The notes: generated from the letters alone by a model not told the origin. A DNA stretch of 57,780 nucleotides from Alkalilacustris brevis (GCF_003350345.1 NZ_QNVJ01000088.1:1-57780); one strand, 5' to 3'; shown: positions 11,961 to 21,372, counted from the first letter of the stretch. Made by a program: numbers and translations.

Positions 11961-12374
11961 ATGTATAAATCCATTCTCGTGCCCGTGGCACTGGGCGGCG
12001 AAGGTATCGGCCGCAACCTGATCGAGAAGGCGAAGAAGCTGCTCGCGGACGGCGGCAGCATCACCATCGTGCATGTGATGGAGGAAATCCCCGGCTACGT
12101 CGCGGCCTCGATCCCGCGCGAGAAGCTTGCGAACCGGCGCAAGGAGGCCATGACCAAGATGGAAGCGATCGGCAGCGCCGCGCGCGGCATCAAGGTCGAA
12201 TACGACGTGCGCTCGGGCAACGCGCCCAACAACATTCTCAACGCCGCCAAGGAGAGCGAGGCCGACCTGATCATCATCGGCTCGCACAGCCCCGGCCTGC
12301 AGGATTATTTCATCGGCTCCACGGCCGCGCGGGTGGTGCGCCATGCGCAATGCTCGGTGCTGGTGTCGCGCTGA
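11961..12374 (+). CDS. Universal stress protein (UspA family)
   Basis: 137 aa single Usp domain (MYKSILVPVALGG start, TIVHVMEEIPG, and a C-terminal nucleotide-binding loop IIIGSHSPGLQDYFIGSTA with VVRHAQCSVLV). It closely resembles the Usp encoded at 50195-50602, and the two look like paralogues. A good SD-like GGGGAGA lies before the ATG. Usp proteins of this class are often induced under low oxygen, but no FNR box is evident in the 125 bp before the gene. Confidence 0.92.
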   Translation: MYKSILVPVALGGEGIGRNLIEKAKKLLADGGSITIVHVMEEIPGYVAASIPREKLANRRKEAMTKMEAIGSAARGIKVEYDVRSGNAPNNILNAAKESEADLIIIGSHSPGLQDYFIGSTAARVVRHAQCSVLVSR

Positions 12375-12392
12375 CCCTCTCCAGCCCTTTTG

Positions 12393-12486
12393 CGCAAAGG
12401 TCGCTCGCCGGCCGGAACATGCCGCGCACCGGCCTTCGCGCCTGACATCCGCAGGGTAAGACCTTTGCGGAGGGGCCGCCGGCCCC
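12393..12486 (+). promoter_or_regulatory. Hairpin-rich leader before the ASKHA gene
   Basis: CGCAAAGGTC (12393-12402) and GACCTTTGCG (12460-12469) form a perfect 10-bp inverted repeat. Inside it GGCCGG (12410-12415) can pair with CCGGCC (12429-12434). Immediately after, GGGGCC and GGCCCC (12472-12486) form a third stem close to the start of the downstream gene. The element could be a structured 5' leader or, since it begins 19 bp after the usp stop, a terminator-like structure; there is no U-tract. Confidence 0.4.
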
Positions 12487-12505
12487 GCAGGTGAAAGGGC
12501 CGCGC

Positions 12506-14551
12506 ATGGGCGATGCTTTGGTGATCTTCATGCCCTCGGGCAAGCGCGGGCGCTTTGCCATCGGCACGCCCGTGCTGGACGCCGCGCGGCGCCTCGGGGT
12601 CGATCTCGATTCGGTCTGCGGTGGGCGGGGGATCTGCTCGCGCTGCCAGGTCACGCCGGCCCATGGCGAATTTTCCAAGCACGGGGTCACGGTGCGCGAG
12701 GACGCGCTGTCGGAATGGAACGCCGTGGAAGAGCGCTATCGCCAGAAACGCGGCCTGGCCGAGGGGCGGCGGCTGGGCTGCCAGGCACGGGTGATGGGCG
12801 ATGTGGTGATCGACGTGCCGCCGGAATCGCAGCTGCACCGGCAGGTCGTGCGCAAGGCCGCCACCCAGCGCGACATGGTGATGGACCCGGCCACCAGGCT
12901 TTACCTCGTCGACGTGGCCGAACCCGACATGCACGAGCCCGCAGGCGATTTGCAAAGGCTCGCTCAGTCCCTTCAGGAGCAATGGAAAATCAGTGGATTG
13001 CGCGCTGATATTGAGGTTCTGAAGAAACTTCAGCCCGCGCTGCGCAAGGGCGCCTGGCGGGTCACGCTGGCGGTGCACCGGCCGCAGCCCGAAGCCGCGC
13101 CCGAATTGCTGGACATCTGGCCGGGTTTCTACGAGGGCGGGCTTTACGGCCTGGCGGTCGATCTCGGCTCGACCACCATCGCCGCGCATCTGTGCGACCT
13201 GCGCGACGGGCAGGTCGTCGCTTCGGCCGGGGCGATGAATCCGCAGATCCGCTTTGGCGAGGATCTGATGAGCCGGGTCTCCTACGCCATGATGAACCCC
13301 GGCGGCGCGGCGGAAATGACGCAAGCCGTGCGCATCGCACTCGACACCCTTGCGCGCGACATGCTGGCAGAGGCCGGCATCGAGCCGCGCGCCGTGCTCG
13401 AGGCCGTCGTGGTCTGCAACCCGGTGATGCACCACCTTTTTCTGGGGATCGACCCTGTCGAACTGGGCCAGGCGCCCTTTGCGCTGGCCACCTCCGAGGC
13501 GGTGCGCGCGCCCCTGCGCAGCCTTGACATCACCGGCCTCAACCCCGCCGCGCGGCTTTACATGCTACCCTGCATTGCCGGACATGTCGGCGCCGACGCG
13601 GCGGCCGTGGTGCTTTCCGCGGCGCCCGAGCGGCAGGAGGATCTGGTGCTGATCGTCGATGTCGGCACCAATGCCGAGATCATCCTGGGCAACCGCGAGC
13701 GGGTCCTGGCCTGTTCCTCGCCCACCGGCCCGGCCTTCGAGGGCGCGCAGATCAGCGCCGGGCAACGCGCCGCCCCCGGCGCCATCGAACGGCTGGAGAT
13801 CGACCCGGCCACGAAGGAGCCGCGCTTTCGCATCATCGGTTGCGACCTGTGGTCGGATGAGCCGGGCTTTGCCGCGGCCAGCGCCGCCACCGGTGTGACC
13901 GGCATCTGCGGTTCGGGCATCATCGAGGCGGTGGCCGAAATGCGCATGGCCGGGCTCGTCGATGCCTCAGGGCTGATTGGCAGCGCCGCGCAGACCGGCA
14001 CGCCCCGCTGCGAGCCCGACGGGCGCACCCACGCCTACCTGATCCATGACGCCAGCGCCGCGGGCGGGCCGCGCATCCGGGTCACGCAATCCGATATCCG
14101 CGCAATCCAGCTTGCCAAATCGGCGCTCTATGCCGGGGCGCGGCTCTTGATGGATGAACTGGGGGTCGAGCGGGTGGACAAGGTGGTGCTGGCCGGGGCA
14201 TTCGGTGCGCATATCTCGCCCAAGCACGCGCTGGTGCTGGGGATGATCCCCGATGCCGCGCTGGAGCGGGTGCTTTCCGCCGGAAATGCCGCCGGAACCG
14301 GCGCGCGCATCGCGCTGTGCAGCCTGGCGGCGCGGACCCATATCGAGGCGCTGGTACGGCGCATTCACAAGGTCGAGACCGCCATCGAGCCGCGCTTTCA
14401 GGAACATTTCGTCGCCGCCAACGCCCTGCCCCATGCCAGCGCGCCCTACCCGGAACTTGCGCGCATCGTCACCCTGCCCGCGCCGCGCTTCAACCCGCGG
14501 GACAACGGCGGCGACGGCACCGGGCGGCGACGGCGTGGGCGCGCGGGCTGA
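12506..14551 (+). CDS. Ferredoxin-ASKHA protein, corrinoid-activase (RACo/RamA-like)
   Basis: 681 aa protein of the RACo/DUF4445 type. The N-terminal 2Fe-2S ferredoxin domain has the ligands VCGGRGICSRC plus a fourth Cys in RLGCQARV. A linker region is followed by an ASKHA ATPase domain beginning GLAVDLGSTTIAAHL, with later loops LIVDVGTNAEIILGN and VLAGAFGAHISPKHA. Members use ATP and a low-potential electron to reactivate Co(II)-corrinoid of methyltransferases. No corrinoid protein or methyltransferase gene is in the window, so its partner is unknown. A GTG start at 12491 is also open; the ATG at 12506 was preferred because the ferredoxin fold starts directly after it. Confidence 0.85.
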   Translation: MGDALVIFMPSGKRGRFAIGTPVLDAARRLGVDLDSVCGGRGICSRCQVTPAHGEFSKHGVTVREDALSEWNAVEERYRQKRGLAEGRRLGCQARVMGDVVIDVPPESQLHRQVVRKAATQRDMVMDPATRLYLVDVAEPDMHEPAGDLQRLAQSLQEQWKISGLRADIEVLKKLQPALRKGAWRVTLAVHRPQPEAAPELLDIWPGFYEGGLYGLAVDLGSTTIAAHLCDLRDGQVVASAGAMNPQIRFGEDLMSRVSYAMMNPGGAAEMTQAVRIALDTLARDMLAEAGIEPRAVLEAVVVCNPVMHHLFLGIDPVELGQAPFALATSEAVRAPLRSLDITGLNPAARLYMLPCIAGHVGADAAAVVLSAAPERQEDLVLIVDVGTNAEIILGNRERVLACSSPTGPAFEGAQISAGQRAAPGAIERLEIDPATKEPRFRIIGCDLWSDEPGFAAASAATGVTGICGSGIIEAVAEMRMAGLVDASGLIGSAAQTGTPRCEPDGRTHAYLIHDASAAGGPRIRVTQSDIRAIQLAKSALYAGARLLMDELGVERVDKVVLAGAFGAHISPKHALVLGMIPDAALERVLSAGNAAGTGARIALCSLAARTHIEALVRRIHKVETAIEPRFQEHFVAANALPHASAPYPELARIVTLPAPRFNPRDNGGDGTGRRRRGRAG

Positions 14552-14600
14552 TGAAGCGCGGCCGCGCGGCCTGATGGGGTCGCCTGCGCCTGTGGCGGGC

Positions 14601-14643
14601 CGCGGGAGACTCCGGCGGGGATATTTTTTTCACAGTGAAGGGC
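14601..14643 (+). terminator. Dispersed terminator-like element, copy A (CACAGTGAAGG tail)
   Basis: CTCCGGCGGGG can fold around a CGGC loop and is followed by ATATTTTTTT and the conserved tail CACAGTGAAGGG. It lies 50 bp after the ASKHA gene in the same direction, and converges on the binding-protein gene of the opposite strand. The placement suits an intrinsic terminator. The tail is shared with copies C-G. Confidence 0.6.
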
Positions 14644-14656
14644 GGGCCGGGGCAGT

Positions 14657-16309
14657 TTACTCTGCAAGCCAGTAGCGCAGCAGGTGCAGTTCATGCATCG
14701 GATGCACGCCGGCGCCGCGTACCTCCGGGCGGGCGTGGCGGAAAAGCCTGCGCCAATAGGGCTGGATCATCACCCCTTCGTGCTGCAGGATGGCCTGCAG
14801 CCGCGCCATCACGAGGCGGCGCTCGTCGGCATCCGCAAGGCGGTTGGCCTGATCGAGCAGGCTGTCGAATTCCTCGCTGGCGAAGCCGGATTCGTTCCAG
14901 GGCGCATCGCTGCGATAGGCCAGGTTGAGGACCTGCACCCCGAGCGGCCGCATCAGCCAGCTTGTCGCCGAGAAGGGGAATTCGGCCCAGCCGGCGAGGT
15001 ATTCCTGCGCCGGCAGATTGCGCCGCCGCACCGCGATGCCGGCATCGTGCAATTGTGCGGCGACGGCGTCGCAACTGGCCACCTGCCAGCTTTCATCAGC
15101 GGCGATCAGCTCGAAGAGGTGATCCTCCTGCCCCTCGGCGCGCAACTCGACAAGGGCGCGGGCGGGGTCGGTCTCGGGCGGGGGGAGTTCGGCATATTCC
15201 GGGTGCAGCGGGCTGACGTGATGGTTTTCCGCCACCGCGCCGCGGTTGCCGTAGCCCAGTTCGAGCACGACGGCATTATCGACGGCAAGCTGCGCCGCGC
15301 GGCGCAGCGCGCGATTGTCATAGGGGGCGATGCGCTGGTTGAAGCGGATGCAGAGGGTCGAAGCCGTGAGGGTTTCGCTGCGCCGAAGGTCGAGCGCGTC
15401 GAACGCCGCGACAAAATCGGGCGCGGTCTCATCGAGCATGTCGATCTCGCCCGCGCGCATCGCCGCGAGCCAGCGCGAGGGGTCGGCGCCGAGATCGACG
15501 AACGCGATCTCGTCGAGCCAGGCACCCCCGGCCGCGCCCCACCACTGGTGTTCGGGGTTGCGCACCAGTTGCGCGCCCAGGCCCGGCTCGTGCCAGACCG
15601 GCAGGTAAGGCCCTGTGCCCAGCGGGTTCGCTACGGGGTCTTCGCCCTCGAAGGCCGGATGCACGATCGCCGCCGGATAATCGACGGCGTTGACCATCAG
15701 CGTGATGTCGGGGGCGGAAAGGTGCAGGCGCAGGCTGTGGTCATCGAGGATTTCGACGGCATCGGGGCGTATCCGCCGACTCTCCGGGTCGCGTAGCGCA
15801 TTGAGTCGCCCGGCCATCGAATTGCCCGGCACCGTGCCGTCGCACCAGCGCGCGAAATTATGCGCGACATCGGCGGCGGTGAAGGGATCGCCATTATTCC
15901 AGCGCACGCCCCGGCGCAGCTGCAGGGTATAGCGGGTGGCGTCGTCGCTGACCTCCCAGCTTTCCAGCAGGCGCGGAACGAGCGTTCCGTCAGGCTGATA
16001 CTCGGCCAGGTATTCTAGCCAGCCGCGGCAGACATTGGCCAGCTCGGGCCAATCCCAGCGGCGGGGGTCTTTCTGCGGGCGCAGGTTCATCCCAATGCGC
16101 AGGCGTCCGCCGCGCCGGGCCGCGTTGGCGGCGGTCTGCGCGGCAAGAGGGGCCGCCGTCAGCCCGAGCAGGCTGCAGGCGCCCCCTGCCCCCAGCCCGA
16201 GCGCCGTCGCCCGTGTCAGGAAGCTTCGCCGCCCGATGAGGCCCGCGCGCGCATCCCGTAGCGATTGCCGGATCGCGGGGTGCAGGCCGGGGCGCGCGGG
16301 GTCGGACAT
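14657..16309 (-). CDS. TAT-exported ABC substrate-binding protein, family 5
   Basis: 550 aa periplasmic binding protein of the peptide/nickel/opine class (SBP_bac_5). A twin-arginine signal (GRRSFLTRATALGLG) precedes a long mature domain with family landmarks: LVPRLLESWEVSDDATRYTL, LRRGVRWNNGDPFTAADV, NPLGTGPYLPV and IRFNQRIAPYDNRALRRA. No permease or ATPase gene lies beside it, so the ligand and partners are unknown. The ATG at 16309 has AAGGAG 6 bp upstream, better than an in-frame ATG 15 bp further up. It is followed by convergent element A. Confidence 0.88.
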   Translation of the reverse strand: MSDPARPGLHPAIRQSLRDARAGLIGRRSFLTRATALGLGAGGACSLLGLTAAPLAAQTAANAARRGGRLRIGMNLRPQKDPRRWDWPELANVCRGWLEYLAEYQPDGTLVPRLLESWEVSDDATRYTLQLRRGVRWNNGDPFTAADVAHNFARWCDGTVPGNSMAGRLNALRDPESRRIRPDAVEILDDHSLRLHLSAPDITLMVNAVDYPAAIVHPAFEGEDPVANPLGTGPYLPVWHEPGLGAQLVRNPEHQWWGAAGGAWLDEIAFVDLGADPSRWLAAMRAGEIDMLDETAPDFVAAFDALDLRRSETLTASTLCIRFNQRIAPYDNRALRRAAQLAVDNAVVLELGYGNRGAVAENHHVSPLHPEYAELPPPETDPARALVELRAEGQEDHLFELIAADESWQVASCDAVAAQLHDAGIAVRRRNLPAQEYLAGWAEFPFSATSWLMRPLGVQVLNLAYRSDAPWNESGFASEEFDSLLDQANRLADADERRLVMARLQAILQHEGVMIQPYWRRLFRHARPEVRGAGVHPMHELHLLRYWLAE

Positions 16310-16575
16310 GCAAGGCTCCTTCATGGCGGGCCGGACGAGAGGCGGCGCGGCCCTGCAGGCCGTGCCCGGGCCGATGGTAACCCAGTCAGCCGCCGCTGTG
16401 CAGGGGGATTACCCTGCCCGCACAACAGTTTCTCTATCCGCGGGGATCAAAGCTTCGCAGCAGGGGCGCGGCGCAAGACGCATGGCACCTTCAGGCGATT
16501 TGGCCGGTAATGTGCATTTTTTCCTTGGGCGCGCCGCGGTGATTCCCTAGTGTTGCCGCACGCCCAGGTGAAAAG

Positions 16576-17391
16576 ATGCAGATGACCGTCATTCCCGATC
16601 CCTCCTTCGGCCCGCGTATCGTGCCGATCCCGCGCCTTGCCTCGGGCGGGCGCTGGCGCGTGGAGGCCATGCGCAGCCAGCGCGAGCCAGTGCTCTTGTG
16701 GTTCACCCAGGGGCAGGGCCGGATCACCGTATCGGGCACCACGCGCGGCTATGGCGCGCATAACGCGATCTTCCTGCCGCCGCGCACGATGTACGGGTTC
16801 GAGATGCTCGGGCGGGTTTTCGGCAATGCGGTGTTCTTCGGGCATACACCCGATGTCGCCCTGCCCGGCGCGCCGCTGCATCTGCGGGTGCGCGATGTCG
16901 CCGTCCAGAACGAACTGAACGCGATTCTCGACAATACGCAGCGCGAATTGTCGGACACGCGGCCGGGACAGGATCGCGCGGTGCATCATTACATCGGGCT
17001 GCTGGGCGTCTGGCTGGAACGTCAACAGGCCGAGGCCAGCGAGGCCCAGGGCAAGCCCCCCCGCCCCGATGCCGCCCGCCGGCTGGCCGAGCGCTATGCG
17101 CGGCTACTCGAGCGCGACTTCAGCTCCGGTATGAACGTGGCCGATTTCGCCGCCGCACTGAACGTGACCCCGACCCATCTGAGCCGCGCCTGCAAGGCCT
17201 CCTGCGGGCGACCGGCACACGCGCTGCTGCAAGACAGGGTGCTGTTCGAGGCACGCAAGCTGCTGGTCGAAACCCAAAGGCCGATCAAGGATGTCGCGCG
17301 GCAGCTCGGCTTTGCCTCGCCGGCCTATTTCACCCGGGCCTTTCAGGCGCAGGTCGGCAAGACACCATCGGCCTTTCGCCGCGGCGGCTGA
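16576..17391 (+). CDS. AraC-family transcriptional regulator
   Basis: 271 aa regulator. An N-terminal cupin-like sensing half (RWRVEAMRSQREPVLLWFTQ, LPPRTMYGFEML) is followed by a C-terminal pair of helix-turn-helices: MNVADFAAALNVTPTHLSRA, and IKDVARQLGFASPAYFTRAF ending KTPSAFRRG, which is the AraC signature. It is divergent from the binding-protein gene (265 bp between) and may control it, but this is inference from position only. Confidence 0.92.
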   Translation: MQMTVIPDPSFGPRIVPIPRLASGGRWRVEAMRSQREPVLLWFTQGQGRITVSGTTRGYGAHNAIFLPPRTMYGFEMLGRVFGNAVFFGHTPDVALPGAPLHLRVRDVAVQNELNAILDNTQRELSDTRPGQDRAVHHYIGLLGVWLERQQAEASEAQGKPPRPDAARRLAERYARLLERDFSSGMNVADFAAALNVTPTHLSRACKASCGRPAHALLQDRVLFEARKLLVETQRPIKDVARQLGFASPAYFTRAFQAQVGKTPSAFRRGG

Positions 17392-17402
17392 AGGGATTCG
17401 GA

Positions 17403-17473
17403 GCGGGGCGGGCCTGCGGCCCTTGCCCCGCGCCCGTGCCTCCGGCGGGGATATTTTTGCCAAGAAGATTGAC
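17403..17473 (+). terminator. Dispersed terminator-like element, copy B (CCAAGAAGA tail)
   Basis: An extended stem pairs GCGGGGC with GCCCCGC around an inner GGGCC-TGC-GGCCC hairpin (17403-17431). CCTCCGGCGGGG then folds as a small hairpin and is followed by ATATTTTT and the tail GCCAAGAAGA. It starts 12 bp after the AraC gene, same direction, converging on arsJ, as expected of an intrinsic terminator. Confidence 0.65.
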
Positions 17474-17565
17474 CCGCCCGCGATCTCAGGGGGCGCGCGC
17501 GAGCACCTGTGTCGGAGGATGCAGGGGCCCGGGCTGCGCTAGTTGCGTTGAGCGCCGCCCTCGGG

Positions 17566-18846
17566 TCAGGCCCGGGCGCGGTCGGGACTGGCGGCGCGCA
17601 GCCGCCCCGCCGCCACCGTGGAAAGCGCGATCATTGCCGCGGCCGTGCCCAGCATCAGCGCAAGCCCCCCGATCTGGTAGGTCAGCCCCGAAAGCAACGT
17701 GCCCAGAAGCCGCCCGCCCGCATTGGCCATGTAGTAGAAGCCCACATCCATGGTGACGCGCTCGTCCCGACTGAAGGCGAGGATCAGGTAGGAATGGAGC
17801 GCGGAGTTCACCGCAAAGATCGCGCCGAACACCAGCAGCCCGGCCACCAGAGTCGCGGTCAGCCATGTCTGCGGCCCCGGCGCCAGCAGCGCGGCCGCCG
17901 TCAGAACCAGCAGCACCAACAGCAAAAGCGCGGCCCAGCCCCGCGCGGCGCGGATCAGCTCGGCCTCGTCGCGGGTGGCAGCACGCATCAGCCTTGGCGC
18001 CGCCGCCTGCACCGCGCCGTAAAGGATGACCCAGAGCGCCATGAAGCTGCCGATCAGGAAGAAGGCCGCGCGGTTGCCCTCGGCCGTGCCGTCCGAGAGC
18101 ACGGCGTAGAAATAGACGGGGATGCCGACGACAAACCAGACATCGCGCGCGCCAAAGAGGAACACCCGCGCGACGCTCAGCCAGTTCACATTGGCCGATT
18201 TCGAGAAGACCTCGGAAAATTTCGCCCCCTTGCGGCCTTTGGGCAGCCCCGGCGGCATCCAGGTGGCCACCGCGGCCAGGATCAGCCCCAGCACCAGCGC
18301 CATGGCAAGCACCGCCCAGACAAAGCCCAGCGTCGCCAGAAGCGCAGCCCCCAGAAGAAAGCCCAGGCCCTTGACCGCGTTCTTCGAGCCCGTCAGCACC
18401 GCCACCCAGCGGAAAAGTCCGCCGTTTTCCTTCGGCGCGAGCAGCTTGACCGCGGATTTCGACGACATCTTGGCCAGGTCCTTTGCCACGCCGCTCGCAC
18501 CCTGCACGGCCATCACATAGATCACCGAAAGCGTCACCGCCCAGCCCGGATCGAGCTGTGCCAGCGCGATCAGCGCCGCCACCTGCAGCCCCAGCCCAGC
18601 ATAGAGCGTCGCCGTCAGCCCGTAGCGTGTCGCGATCCAGCCGGCCGAGAGGTTGGTGATCATCCCCGCAACCTCGTAGAGCACAAAGAGCCAGGCCAGT
18701 TGTAGCGGGCTGAAGCCCAGCGTGTGGAAATGCAGCAGCACCAGCATGCGCAGCGCGCCATCGGTCAGCATGAAGGCCCAATAGGCCGCCGTGACCGCGA
18801 TATAGGCCGACAGCCCTTCGGGGCGGTGGCGCGCCGCCGTGCTCAC
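17566..18846 (-). CDS. arsJ: ArsJ, 1-arseno-3-phosphoglycerate exporter (MFS)
   Basis: 426 aa MFS-type protein with about twelve hydrophobic segments. The N-terminal [20 protein letters not shown], the central [20 protein letters not shown] and the [19 protein letters not shown] segment are those of ArsJ. In the known pathway a dedicated GAPDH builds 1-arseno-3-phosphoglycerate from arsenate, and ArsJ exports this unstable ester, giving arsenate resistance. The start codon is GTG and overlaps the GAPDH stop (GTGA). The partner GAPDH directly upstream makes the assignment firm. Confidence 0.93.
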   Translation of the reverse strand: MSTAARHRPEGLSAYIAVTAAYWAFMLTDGALRMLVLLHFHTLGFSPLQLAWLFVLYEVAGMITNLSAGWIATRYGLTATLYAGLGLQVAALIALAQLDPGWAVTLSVIYVMAVQGASGVAKDLAKMSSKSAVKLLAPKENGGLFRWVAVLTGSKNAVKGLGFLLGAALLATLGFVWAVLAMALVLGLILAAVATWMPPGLPKGRKGAKFSEVFSKSANVNWLSVARVFLFGARDVWFVVGIPVYFYAVLSDGTAEGNRAAFFLIGSFMALWVILYGAVQAAAPRLMRAATRDEAELIRAARGWAALLLLVLLVLTAAALLAPGPQTWLTATLVAGLLVFGAIFAVNSALHSYLILAFSRDERVTMDVGFYYMANAGGRLLGTLLSGLTYQIGGLALMLGTAAAMIALSTVAAGRLRAASPDRARA

Positions 18847-19841
18847 AGCGACTGCCCGACCATCATCGCCACGTCGACCAGCCGGTGCGCATAGCCCATC
18901 TCGTTGTCATACCAGACATAGAGCTTCACCTGCGTGCCGTTCACCACCATGGTGCAGGGCGCATCGACAATGCCCGAGCGGGTGTCGTTGGTGTAGTCGG
19001 CGCTGACCAGCGGGCGTTCCTCATAGCCCAGGATGCCCTTGAGCGGCCCTTCGGCGGCGGCCTTGAGCAGCGCATTGACCTCGTCCTCGGTGGTGGCGCG
19101 CTCCACCTCGAAAACGCAATCGGTGAGCGAGGCGTTGAGCAGCGGCACCCGCACCGCATGGCCGTTCAGCCGGCCCTTGAGTTCGGGGTAGATCAGGGTG
19201 ATCGCCGTGGCGCTGCCGGTCGTCGTGGGGATCAGCGAATTGAGCGCCGAGCGCGCGCGCCGCAGATCCTTGGCGGGGCGGTCCACGATGGTCTGGGAAT
19301 TGGTCACGGCGTGGATCGTGGTGATCGAGCCGTGGCGGATGCCGAGGCTCTCGCGCAAGACCTTGACCACCGGCGCGAGGCAGTTGGTGGTGCAGCTTGC
19401 GGCGCTGACGATCCGGTGGCGCGCCGGGTCGTAGGTGTCGTGATTGACACCGAAGACGATATTGGCCGCCTCTTCATCCTTCACCGGGGCGGAAACGATC
19501 ACCTTCTTCGCCCCGCCGTCGAAATAGGGGGCCAGCTTTGCGGCGGTCTTGAAGGCGCCGGTGCAGTCGATCACCACATCGATCCCGTCCAGCGGCAGCG
19601 CGCCAAGATCGCGGGTGCCGATGAACGGCAGCCTTTGGTCGTTCACGGTGACGCTCTTGTCGTCATGGGAGAATTCCGCGTCCCAGCGCCCGTGCACGGT
19701 GTCGAATTCCAGCAGATGCGCGTGCATCGCCGGGTCGCCGGTGCCGTCATTGATCCAGGCGATTTCGGCGCCGCGTTCAAGAAGCGGACGCAGCGCCAGC
19801 TTGCCGATCCGGCCCAGGCCGTTGATTGCATAGACTGTCAT
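18843..19841 (-). CDS. ArsJ-linked glyceraldehyde-3-phosphate dehydrogenase
   Basis: 332 aa GAPDH with the NAD-binding start [17 protein letters not shown], the catalytic [15 protein letters not shown] with active-site Cys, the [11 protein letters not shown] segment and the C-terminal [14 protein letters not shown]. Placed between arsR-arsC and arsJ, it is most likely the arsenate-using enzyme rather than the housekeeping GAPDH. Its start has GGAGAG five bases upstream and lies inside the end of the arsR-arsC fusion (65 bp overlap). The stop overlaps the arsJ start by 4 bp. Confidence 0.94.
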   Translation of the reverse strand: MTVYAINGLGRIGKLALRPLLERGAEIAWINDGTGDPAMHAHLLEFDTVHGRWDAEFSHDDKSVTVNDQRLPFIGTRDLGALPLDGIDVVIDCTGAFKTAAKLAPYFDGGAKKVIVSAPVKDEEAANIVFGVNHDTYDPARHRIVSAASCTTNCLAPVVKVLRESLGIRHGSITTIHAVTNSQTIVDRPAKDLRRARSALNSLIPTTTGSATAITLIYPELKGRLNGHAVRVPLLNASLTDCVFEVERATTEDEVNALLKAAAEGPLKGILGYEERPLVSADYTNDTRSGIVDAPCTMVVNGTQVKLYVWYDNEMGYAHRLVDVAMMVGQSL

Positions 19842-20655
19842 GGGGGCTCTCCGTGTGGGTCAGGCGGCCGATCTCGTCGGCGGCGTGTTGCAGGGCGATC
19901 GGGTCGAGCCGGGCGAAGGGCAGCGCGGCAAAGGCGCGGATCCGCGCCGCGAGCAGGTCGTAAGCCTGCTCGAAGCCCACCCGCCCCTGCGACGCGGCGA
20001 CCGGGTCGGGCACGCCCCAATGCGCGGCAAGGGGCTGGCCGGGCCAGGCGGGGCAATCCTCGTTCGCGGCCCGGTCGCAGACGGTGATGACGAAATCGAA
20101 CCCTTCCGCGCCCTCGCCGCGCAGGCCGTCGACATGGCGCGATTGCAAACCGGCGGTTTCGTGCCCGCGCCGGGCGAGAAGCTCGAGCGCCAGCGGATGC
20201 GGCCCGGGCGCGGGGCTGGTGCCCGCCGAGGCTGCGGCAAAACGCCCATCGGCCAGATCGCGCAGGATCGCCTCGGCCATGATCGAGCGGGCCGAGTTGG
20301 CGGTGCAGACGAACAGCACCGAAAGCCTGCGGGCCTGCCCCGCTGCCCGGGGCGCATCGAGGCACAGGCCGGGCCGGCCCCGACAACAGTCGCGCAGCAG
20401 GTAATCGAAAGTGCCCTGCACCCCGTCCATGTCGATGCCATAGCGGCGCAGCGTGCCCGCGCGTTCCTGCGTGACCAGCCCGGCCTGCACCAACGCGGCC
20501 AGATAGGCCGAAAGCGTGCTGGGCCGCAAATCCAGCGCGGCGGCGATCTCGCCCGCGGGCAGGCGGTCGGGAAAGCGCCGCATCAGCAGCCGGAAGATCG
20601 CCAGCCGCTGCGGGTGACCCAAGGTTGCCAGACGGGCGGGAATCACTGTTTCCAT
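19777..20655 (-). CDS. ArsR-ArsC fusion: arsenic repressor joined to LMW-phosphatase arsenate reductase
   Basis: 292 aa fusion. Residues 1-85 are an ArsR winged helix ([36 protein letters not shown]). A CC-x6-C motif (CCRGRPGLC) near residues 90-98 resembles the As(III) site of the ArsR branch with adjacent Cys pairs. The second half is a low-molecular-weight phosphatase type ArsC with the P-loop CTANSAR and the two resolving Cys in [10 protein letters not shown], as in thioredoxin-coupled reductases. About 21 C-terminal residues are encoded within the start of gap in another frame. Such fusions would tie arsenate reduction to As(III) sensing. Expression is probably autoregulated through the dyad at its start. 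Confidence 0.9.
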   Translation of the reverse strand: METVIPARLATLGHPQRLAIFRLLMRRFPDRLPAGEIAAALDLRPSTLSAYLAALVQAGLVTQERAGTLRRYGIDMDGVQGTFDYLLRDCCRGRPGLCLDAPRAAGQARRLSVLFVCTANSARSIMAEAILRDLADGRFAAASAGTSPAPGPHPLALELLARRGHETAGLQSRHVDGLRGEGAEGFDFVITVCDRAANEDCPAWPGQPLAAHWGVPDPVAASQGRVGFEQAYDLLAARIRAFAALPFARLDPIALQHAADEIGRLTHTESPHDSLCNQRPGPDRQAGAASAS

Positions 20656-20695
20656 ATTTCCAGAATATGTGAAATATGGTAGGATGCAATCGTGA
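20652..20695 (-). promoter_or_regulatory. Promoter and dyad operator of the ars operon
   Basis: CCATATTTC (20652-20660) and GAAATATGG (20671-20679) form a perfect 9-bp inverted repeat with a 10-bp spacer. The ATG of the ArsR-ArsC gene lies inside the left arm. On the minus strand TTGCAT, a 16-bp gap and TATTCT make a plausible sigma-70 promoter whose start point would fall at or within a few bases of the ATG. The dyad is an obvious candidate for ArsR binding. Confidence 0.6.
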
Positions 20696-20718
20696 AAGCC
20701 CCTTGCCCTGCAGGCATG

Positions 20719-21372
20719 TCACAGCAATGCGGCCAGCCCGCGCGCCAAGAAGGTCAACACCGCCGCCTGCACCCCGAAGACCCCCAGCGCCAGCGCACCC
20801 AGCACAGGCAGCGGCGGCACGGCAACGCCCCGCCACGCCGCGCCAATCAACGCCATGTGCAGCGGCAGCGCGCTGGCCAGCGTGGCGTAAAGATAAACGC
20901 CCGAGAGGTTGCCGAACATGGCCGCCTGCATCAGCGTGGGGCCCACCACCCGCAGCCCCAGCCACGGATCGCCCCCGAACGAGCCGAACATCAGCGCCGA
21001 GGCCGGGTAGATCGCCAGATGCAGCCCGATGAAGACAGCCAGCCGCACCGGCAGGTCCAGGCCCATCACCTGCACGGGGCTGAACGCCCCGGCCCGTAGC
21101 CGGGCGAACATCAGCAGTCCCAGCCAGTTGACCGTAAAGACCACGGGCAAGCCATTGGTCAGTATCTGCCGGGCAAACCGGGCCAACACCTCACCGCCGC
21201 CGGCCAGATGCGCCCAGAAGCCCGAAATCGTCGCAATATAGACCGCCAGCACCACGCCCAGCCCCGCCAGGCTGAGCACCGCGGTGTTCAGCGCAAAGCG
21301 CAGCGCCGGCAAATCCGGCGAAAAATGCCGATCAAACAGCGCCATCAGGGGGTCTTCGACAGGCGCGGCCAT
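20719..21372 (-). CDS. Unrecognised integral membrane protein
   Basis: 217 aa protein with about five or six hydrophobic segments (for example LNTAVLSLAGLGVVLAVYIA, LAVFIGLHLAIYPASALMF, PVLGALALGVFGVQAAVLTF). I do not recognise the family. The ATG at 21372 has AGGGGAAG upstream. It runs in the same direction as the ars operon, ending 64 bp before it, and follows a small cytochrome c gene. It may belong with the cytochrome rather than with ars, since the ars promoter lies between. Confidence 0.75.
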   Translation of the reverse strand: MAAPVEDPLMALFDRHFSPDLPALRFALNTAVLSLAGLGVVLAVYIATISGFWAHLAGGGEVLARFARQILTNGLPVVFTVNWLGLLMFARLRAGAFSPVQVMGLDLPVRLAVFIGLHLAIYPASALMFGSFGGDPWLGLRVVGPTLMQAAMFGNLSGVYLYATLASALPLHMALIGAAWRGVAVPPLPVLGALALGVFGVQAAVLTFLARGLAALL

